DNA from: Vulcanisaeta sp. UBA163
GTDB lineage: Archaea > Thermoproteota > Thermoprotei > Thermoproteales > Thermocladiaceae
Assembly: GCA_002496475.1 (NCBI GenBank)
Contig: DAJV01000052.1
Coordinates: 1-9,818, forward strand
Length of the DNA: 9,818 nt
Direction: 5' to 3'
Part shown: positions 6,116 through 9,818 of the stretch, piece by piece
Position numbering within the stretch: the first letter of the stretch is position 1
Layout: each line of letters begins with the position of its first letter
The notes under the pieces: model-generated
Told to the model about the DNA's origin: nothing
What the model saw: the letters and a program-made list of their open reading frames with translations, nothing else
The model's database searches: none
Made by a program: the position numbers and the translations under genes

Positions 6116-6134
6116 ATAAACCCTTCCACCAAAC

Positions 6135-6142
6135 ATTAAAAA
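6135..6142 (-). promoter_or_regulatory. TATA box ahead of the small ORF/RNA segment
   Basis: ATTAAAAA on the plus strand reads TTTTTAAT on the minus strand, preceded by GGAACC as possible BRE. It predicts initiation at about 6112-6115, that is 15-20 bases after the MFS gene is over. It is a good box for something starting in this gap. Confidence 0.5.
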
Positions 6143-6163
6143 GGTTCCAGCCCATTTGTTGAG

Positions 6164-7399
6164 TTATCCCTTGGCTACTTTCTCTATTTCCTCAAGGTCT
6201 CTCCTGGCAGTTTCTATTCCAGTGAGTAGCACGGTCACGGCCATTAGTAGCACGAAGATTCCAACCCCGTTAAGGTACTGCGTTACTGAGCCCGTGTAAA
6301 GGAATATCGGTGTTAGTGCGCCGAATATGAAATTCGCAATCCTATTTAGGGAGAAGGCTATCCCATCGGCGAAGGACTTAACCTCCACTGGGAAGACCTC
6401 GGTCTGCACGGTATACGCACCGCTAATTACCAGAAACGTCAAAAACATAGCCAGCGGCAGCGAGTACTCAAGCCCTGGAGTCCTGTATGTAGTCGCCACG
6501 TACCAGAAAACAAGCCCTAGACCGACCAAGGAAGCCATTAGTAGGATCCTCCTACCAGCCCTATCGAGCATTAGTGAGCCAAGCACGGCGCCCAACGTTG
6601 CGAAGACCCAAAGTAGTAATACCGTACCCAACATACTGCCATAACCACCACCCCTGAGGGAAACAAGCATTGGCGTGAATATTGTGAATATCGAGGTCGT
6701 ACCCGCGCCAACCCAGGCAGCTGATGAGTAAACGAGCATCCTCCAGTAACCCCTCCACACCTCGTTGAATGACACCCTCCTACGCCCCGAGACACCCCTG
6801 AGTAACCACATTGTGGATTCAGGCAACCTACTCCTCAGCAGTATAACTATTGCCGCAGGCACCACACCAACGCCCAGGATAATTCTCCATAGGATACTTG
6901 GGGATAAGCCCATTGTGAGAAATACATGGGCCAATAAGGCACTGACTAAGCCACCAAGCGGCATCATTATTAATGAAATACCAAGTAGGAGACCTCTCCT
7001 TGGCGTCGGCGACTCCTCAGAGAGTAAGGCTGGTCCGGACACTATGTCAGCGCCAATTCCGAAACCAATTAGGAACCTGAGTACCAGGAGTTGTTCGGGG
7101 GACGTTACGAAGGCCGAGAGGAGGGAGCTAATGAGGAAGAAGGCTATGTCGCTCAGTAGCGCTATCCTCCTGCCCCTAAGGTCGCTGAATACTCCGAAGA
7201 CCAAGGCGCCGAATACGCCGCCTATGTACGTGAATGTACCAAGCAAGCCCTGCATCTCAGGAGTCAAATGCATGAAGTGGACTAGGAAGGGCAATACAAT
7301 GCTGATGTTTAGTAGGTCATAACCATCGAGGAAAGTACCTAAGCCAATGAGCACTGATAGCAGGACATGACTACCCCTATAACCAGTGCCTAACCCCAT
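6164..7399 (-). CDS. MFS transporter (organic-acid or sugar type), 12 membrane helices
   Basis: This 411-aa integral membrane protein has a major facilitator pattern: about twelve hydrophobic helices with a charged central loop (around LLRGVSGRRRVSF). DGYD in helix 1 (25-28) is typical of the aromatic-acid/metabolite:H+ symporters. Motif A is GVFSDLRGRR (69-78) in loop 2-3 and is echoed as DRAGRR in the second half. PEST-x-WLL follows helix 6, as in the PES-x-RWL motif of sugar porters. EVFPVEVK followed by SLNRIANF near helix 11 is a further family mark. The substrate cannot be read from sequence; a carboxylate or sugar moved with protons is likely. The start is ATG 7399, preceded directly by an in-frame TTG (7402), with a TATA box centred at 7430. 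The gene is followed by the uncertain small ORF and shows no operon partner. Confidence 0.9.
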   Translation of the reverse strand: MGLGTGYRGSHVLLSVLIGLGTFLDGYDLLNISIVLPFLVHFMHLTPEMQGLLGTFTYIGGVFGALVFGVFSDLRGRRIALLSDIAFFLISSLLSAFVTSPEQLLVLRFLIGFGIGADIVSGPALLSEESPTPRRGLLLGISLIMMPLGGLVSALLAHVFLTMGLSPSILWRIILGVGVVPAAIVILLRSRLPESTMWLLRGVSGRRRVSFNEVWRGYWRMLVYSSAAWVGAGTTSIFTIFTPMLVSLRGGGYGSMLGTVLLLWVFATLGAVLGSLMLDRAGRRILLMASLVGLGLVFWYVATTYRTPGLEYSLPLAMFLTFLVISGAYTVQTEVFPVEVKSFADGIAFSLNRIANFIFGALTPIFLYTGSVTQYLNGVGIFVLLMAVTVLLTGIETARRDLEEIEKVAKG

Positions 7400-7425
7400 C
7401 AATTAAACCGTAGTGATACGCCTAG

Positions 7426-7434
7426 TAAAAAATA
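7426..7434 (-). promoter_or_regulatory. TATA box of the MFS gene
   Basis: TATTTTTTA on the minus strand is centred 28 bases before the TTG at 7402 and 31 before the ATG at 7399. It occupies the 45-base gap after rtcA, so the transporter has its own promoter. Confidence 0.55.
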
Positions 7435-7444
7435 ACCCACATGA

Positions 7445-8497
7445 TCAAGTACGAAAAACCCTAATGAGCCCAGGCGCACCCTCCTTACCACTAACCTCGA
7501 ACTTAACGCCAAGCATCCTCTCAACAATGTATATATTAGTCAGGGCGTGCAGGGTTATCCTGGAAACACCAACCATGCCACCTCCGGCCAGGGCCATGTA
7601 CGGTACCACCATGTCACCCATATACTCATCAAGCGCCATGCCACTCCTCAAGTTCTCGAGTAACACCTTGGCTGCCTCCTCACCAACAACCTCCGCAGGC
7701 TTACCCCTCTCGCCAAGCGCATCCGCGCCCTTGATCAAGCCCTTGCTAGACACGGCCCAGAGCACAACACCACTGCCCGGCCCCAGGTGTGGGTCCCTGC
7801 CCTGCTCATAGGTCTCCACGGTAATGTCGATGGGTACCTTGACGCCGGCCTTGACCAGGTACTCCCTCGCTGAGTTTGCCTGTCTATGAGCCACGTGAGC
7901 CGGCAACCTAACAGCATGTGAAACACCCCTGACCTCCCTCAAATCCCCAAACTCAACAACCTCAACCGGCTTGAGCCTGCTTGGCTCTACAGTAAGTATT
8001 ACCTCACCACCATCCCTTGGATAGTGACCACGCTTAACAAGCCTAGCCTCAGCTCTAACGCCGAATAGACCTAGCATTGGTAGCATTACGAATCTAACGT
8101 AATCAATTGGTGGTGACCAAGGAACGTCAGTCCCCCCTGTTATTGTCACTACGCTCCTACACGGGGCAAAGACCAGCATTGGAAGTATTGCCTGTATGAC
8201 GAGCGTAATAGCACCGGCCGTGCCAATGTCAAACCTAAAATCACTACAACCAATCTTTCCAGGCCTAAACACGAGCTCCGTGGAGCCCTTGACAGCCCCA
8301 GTTACCTGAGCATTGGCTATCCTGGCAGCGGCAATCACACTGGTCAAGTGCTGCTGCTGAAGCCCCGGGTTACTCCTCTTAACCCTAATATTGTATATTC
8401 TAATGGGCTTACCCGTTATTGCCGAGAGAGCCAACGCCGTCCTCAGTATCTGCCCACCACCCTCAAGCACCGAACCATCAATCTCTACGACACTCAT
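7445..8497 (-). CDS. rtcA: RNA 3'-terminal phosphate cyclase
   Basis: RtcA uses ATP to turn an RNA 3'-phosphate into a 2',3'-cyclic phosphate through a covalent enzyme-AMP intermediate, acting in RNA end processing or repair. The 350-aa protein opens with the family signature VEIDGSVLEGGGQILRTALA and continues with NPGLQQQHL, DIGTAGAITLVIQAILPML and the C-terminal DEYMGDMVVPYMALAGGG. The histidine of LHALTNI (about residue 317) matches the adenylated His of the E. coli enzyme (CHLLTNI). Length fits the family (about 340 aa). The open frame extends to a TTG at 8515, but the family starts just before EIDGS. The ATG at 8497 lies 26 bases from a TATA box, so I place the start there. The upstream gene ends at 8521. 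No RtcB ligase lies in the window. Confidence 0.93.
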   Translation of the reverse strand: MSVVEIDGSVLEGGGQILRTALALSAITGKPIRIYNIRVKRSNPGLQQQHLTSVIAAARIANAQVTGAVKGSTELVFRPGKIGCSDFRFDIGTAGAITLVIQAILPMLVFAPCRSVVTITGGTDVPWSPPIDYVRFVMLPMLGLFGVRAEARLVKRGHYPRDGGEVILTVEPSRLKPVEVVEFGDLREVRGVSHAVRLPAHVAHRQANSAREYLVKAGVKVPIDITVETYEQGRDPHLGPGSGVVLWAVSSKGLIKGADALGERGKPAEVVGEEAAKVLLENLRSGMALDEYMGDMVVPYMALAGGGMVGVSRITLHALTNIYIVERMLGVKFEVSGKEGAPGLIRVFRT

Positions 8498-8519
8498 CAC
8501 GTGAGTAATCAACAAGGAC

Positions 8520-8526
8520 TTTAATA
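8520..8526 (-). promoter_or_regulatory. TATA box of rtcA, on the stop codon of the upstream gene
   Basis: TATTAAA on the minus strand is centred 26 bases before the rtcA ATG at 8497. It overlaps the TAA of the preceding gene (8521-8523). The spacing is ideal for a leaderless message, so rtcA can be expressed independently although the two genes are only 23 bases apart. Confidence 0.55.
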
Positions 8527-9039
8527 CTTAACGCAATCATTAACGAGGGATCTAAGGTCACTGATCACGTCATCTTCAACAACCCTAGTATCAACACAGT
8601 CAATAAAGACTGAAAACACGCAACAAAGTAACCTAATAATAACCGTGACACCATTCACATCCAGTGCCTCCTTACTACCTGACTCAATGGTCTCTCTCGT
8701 CAAGTGAACAACGTACTTATTAACCTCCCTAATAATCCTCTGGGCATTCTCATAACCAGGGCATGACCTAACCCTCCTCCTAAACTCCCTGGCAATGCCA
8801 CGCCTTAGGTATGGCAGGTAATAAATTACGTCTTTGTACCTCCTACCTCTAACAATCTTAAAGAATTGAATTAGATTTCTTGAACGCGTGAGTATGGATT
8901 CAATGAGCGCTACCTTAATTATGTCCGCGTACTCACTTGAACCGCATGCTTCGCTTAGGTTGATTAATGCTCTATACATGTACAGCACCTTATCATACTC
9001 ATTGATTACCTCCATGAGGTAGCTCCTCAGAGAACTCAT
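8521..9039 (-). CDS. Helical protein of unknown function, possibly HEPN-like
   Basis: This 172-aa, almost wholly helical basic protein has no membrane segment and no recognised catalytic motif. Two short stretches recall a broad family of small helical hypothetical proteins: RSRNLIQFF (52-60), and VNKYVVHLTRE (106-116) with His112. Their arrangement (a helix with R-N-L-x-x-F-F and a later helix with N-K-x4-HLT) is what I would expect of HEPN-like helical bundles, but the canonical R-x4-6-H active site is not clear, so this is weak inference. Five cysteines occur (32, 93, 139, 140, 148), plus one at 169 near the end. The ATG at 9039 is fixed by a TATA box 27 bases upstream. It lies just ahead of rtcA in the same direction and diverges from the peroxiredoxin gene. 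A link to RNA metabolism through rtcA is possible but unproven. Confidence 0.7.
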   Translation of the reverse strand: MSSLRSYLMEVINEYDKVLYMYRALINLSEACGSSEYADIIKVALIESILTRSRNLIQFFKIVRGRRYKDVIYYLPYLRRGIAREFRRRVRSCPGYENAQRIIREVNKYVVHLTRETIESGSKEALDVNGVTVIIRLLCCVFSVFIDCVDTRVVEDDVISDLRSLVNDCVKY

Positions 9040-9062
9040 GAAATCAATAACCTAGGTCCGGT

Positions 9063-9070
9063 TATTTTAA
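9063..9070 (-). promoter_or_regulatory. TATA box of the gene at 9039
   Basis: TTAAAATA on the minus strand is centred about 27 bases before the ATG at 9039, which implies a leaderless message. It lies in an 80-base AT-rich divergent region shared with the peroxiredoxin gene. Confidence 0.6.
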
Positions 9071-9082
9071 TTTAATTTAGAC

Positions 9083-9090
9083 TAAATAAA
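9083..9090 (+). promoter_or_regulatory. Probable TATA box of the peroxiredoxin gene
   Basis: TAAATAAA is centred about 33 bases before the ATG at 9120, which predicts a leader of only about 7 bases. It is 13 bases from the oppositely oriented box at 9063-9070, so the two promoters may compete or be co-regulated. Confidence 0.4.
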
Positions 9091-9119
9091 GAAAAGTTAA
9101 GTCGTAAAGGGATAACCCA

Positions 9120-9575
9120 ATGGTTGCAGAGGGCGAGGAGGCGCCGGACTTCGAGCTTCAAAACCACGATGGAGAAACAGTAAGGTTGTCAAACTACAGG
9201 GGCAGGTGGGTAATACTGTACTTCTTCCCAAAGGCCTTCACAAGCGGTTGTACTAGGGAGACTCAGGAATTCACAAGGCTATGGAACGAGTTTGAGAAGC
9301 TTGGTGTGGTGGTTTTCGGTATAAGCACGGACTCGGTAAGCACGCAGAGAAAATTCGCCGAGAAGTACGGTGTAAGGTTCAAACTACTCAGTGACGGTGA
9401 GAAGAGGGTATCGCAAGCCTACGGCGTGCTCAGGCCCACGGGCACCGCGGAGAGGGTTACGTTCATAGTTAACCCGGAGGGTAAAGTCGCCAAGGTTATT
9501 AGGAGGGTTAAGCCTGAGGAACATCCAGCCAGGGCTTTGGAGTTCCTAAGGCAGAGCGTACAAGGCAATGCGTAG
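9120..9575 (+). CDS. bcp: Peroxiredoxin, Bcp/PrxQ subfamily, 1-Cys form
   Basis: This 151-aa cytoplasmic thiol peroxidase reduces H2O2 and organic hydroperoxides. The thioredoxin fold begins with APDFELQNHDGETVRLSNYRG, and the active site is P37-x3-T41-x2-C44 (PKAFTSGCTRE) with Cys44 as the peroxidatic residue. R112 in AERVTFIV is in the right place to complete the active site. Cys44 is the only cysteine, so the resolving Cys that many PrxQ proteins carry five residues later (here Gln49) is missing. The enzyme must then use an outside thiol partner. FFPKAFTSGCT, GISTDS and RVTFIVNPEGKV are family blocks, and length is normal (about 150 aa). The ATG at 9120 is the only sensible start. It diverges from the helical-protein gene across an 80-base promoter region. 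Confidence 0.93.
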   Translation: MVAEGEEAPDFELQNHDGETVRLSNYRGRWVILYFFPKAFTSGCTRETQEFTRLWNEFEKLGVVVFGISTDSVSTQRKFAEKYGVRFKLLSDGEKRVSQAYGVLRPTGTAERVTFIVNPEGKVAKVIRRVKPEEHPARALEFLRQSVQGNA

Positions 9576-9625
9576 TAGCGCTCATGGAGTTAATCATAGG
9601 GGGTCCACGAAGGACAGTAGGTGAG

Positions 9626-9818
9626 TTAGACTATGAGTATTAATGTAGCCTGTACGGTCTTATTACCTAAATCAATACCAACATTACACTGCTCAATTCT
9701 TAACTCATTAAGCTCCGTCTTTATGCATCTTGCAAGATTAATTTCCTTTAGCAAATTAATTAGACCAGAGTCTCTCGTTAATAGTGGTGCATTACTTCTA
9801 AAGGAATGGACTATATTA
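9626..9818 (-). CDS. 3' end of an AT-rich gene entering from the right edge
   Basis: On the minus strand one frame is open from the window edge for 63 codons to a TAA at 9626-9628. It ends in CNVGIDLGNKTVQATLILIV. The fragment reads as a sensible protein piece (SGLINLLKEINLARCIKTEL, probably helical, then a strand-rich end), but I recognise no family. It is convergent with the peroxiredoxin gene, 50 bases apart. Base composition is clearly more AT-rich than the neighbours, and all four arginines are AGA rather than AGG, which would fit a recently acquired or accessory gene. The start lies outside the window. Confidence 0.55.
   Translation of the reverse strand, partial: NIVHSFRSNAPLLTRDSGLINLLKEINLARCIKTELNELRIEQCNVGIDLGNKTVQATLILIV

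Noticed and set aside
5897..6136. RNase P RNA or SRP RNA
   Set aside because: The position, promoter and length were suggestive, but I could not find the conserved RNase P bases (GGAAAGUC and the ACAGAAA-type partner) or the SRP helix 8 motif, and GC is only about 56%. Kept only as an open question.
6765..7322. Long rightward open frame (185 codons) opposite the MFS gene
   Set aside because: It is antisense to a clear 12-helix transporter, has no TATA box at the right distance, and is low-complexity Ser/Pro-rich, the usual result of reading the opposite strand of a membrane protein gene.
7413..7811. Rightward open frame opposite rtcA
   Set aside because: It is antisense to conserved RtcA motifs and has no promoter or family resemblance.

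Overview
The window reads as part of the chromosome of a hyperthermophilic crenarchaeon, most likely a moderate-GC member of the Thermoproteales (Vulcanisaeta/Caldivirga type; the genus is inferred). The grounds are an archaeal-type asparaginyl-tRNA synthetase, an RNA 3'-phosphate cyclase, a DUF1512-like protein, strong AGG preference for arginine, and TTTTTAAA-like TATA boxes lying about 24-28 bases before start codons with no Shine-Dalgarno. That spacing is the mark of leaderless mRNAs.

Layout from left to right. Bases 1-36 may hold the last codons of a rightward gene, followed by an oligo-T. A small unrecognised rightward gene (101-502) then overlaps by 7 bp, tail to tail, a long leftward cluster. 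Read in its own direction, that cluster is: DUF1512-like membrane protein (4005), membrane-anchored zinc-ribbon-like protein (2779), asnS (2378) and AK6/Fap7-type kinase (1077). The asnS and kinase genes are 11 bases apart and surely co-transcribed, while the membrane genes have their own TATA boxes. A palindromic TATA box at 4030-4037 also appears to drive the divergent radical SAM/SPASM gene (4078-5139), which is followed by an intronless tRNA-Arg(UCG) with encoded CCA (5191-5267).

The right half is mostly leftward: a 1-Cys peroxiredoxin (rightward, 9120-9575) diverges from a helical protein of unknown function (9039-8521). Next come rtcA (8497-7445), whose TATA box sits on the stop codon of the preceding gene, an MFS transporter (7399-6164), a doubtful small ORF or RNA (about 6115-5897), and an MTH1-like Nudix hydrolase (5882-5394). 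At the right edge the open 3' end of an AT-rich leftward gene enters the window (9626-9818).

Functionally this is mostly housekeeping: translation (AsnRS, tRNA-Arg), nucleotide metabolism and ribosome maturation (AK6), RNA end processing (RtcA), and oxidative-damage defence (Nudix, peroxiredoxin). I see no CRISPR array, insertion sequence, integrase or att duplication. The less ordinary parts are the SPASM enzyme lacking the seventh family cysteine, the two membrane proteins ahead of asnS, the gene ahead of rtcA, and the 5897-6136 segment.
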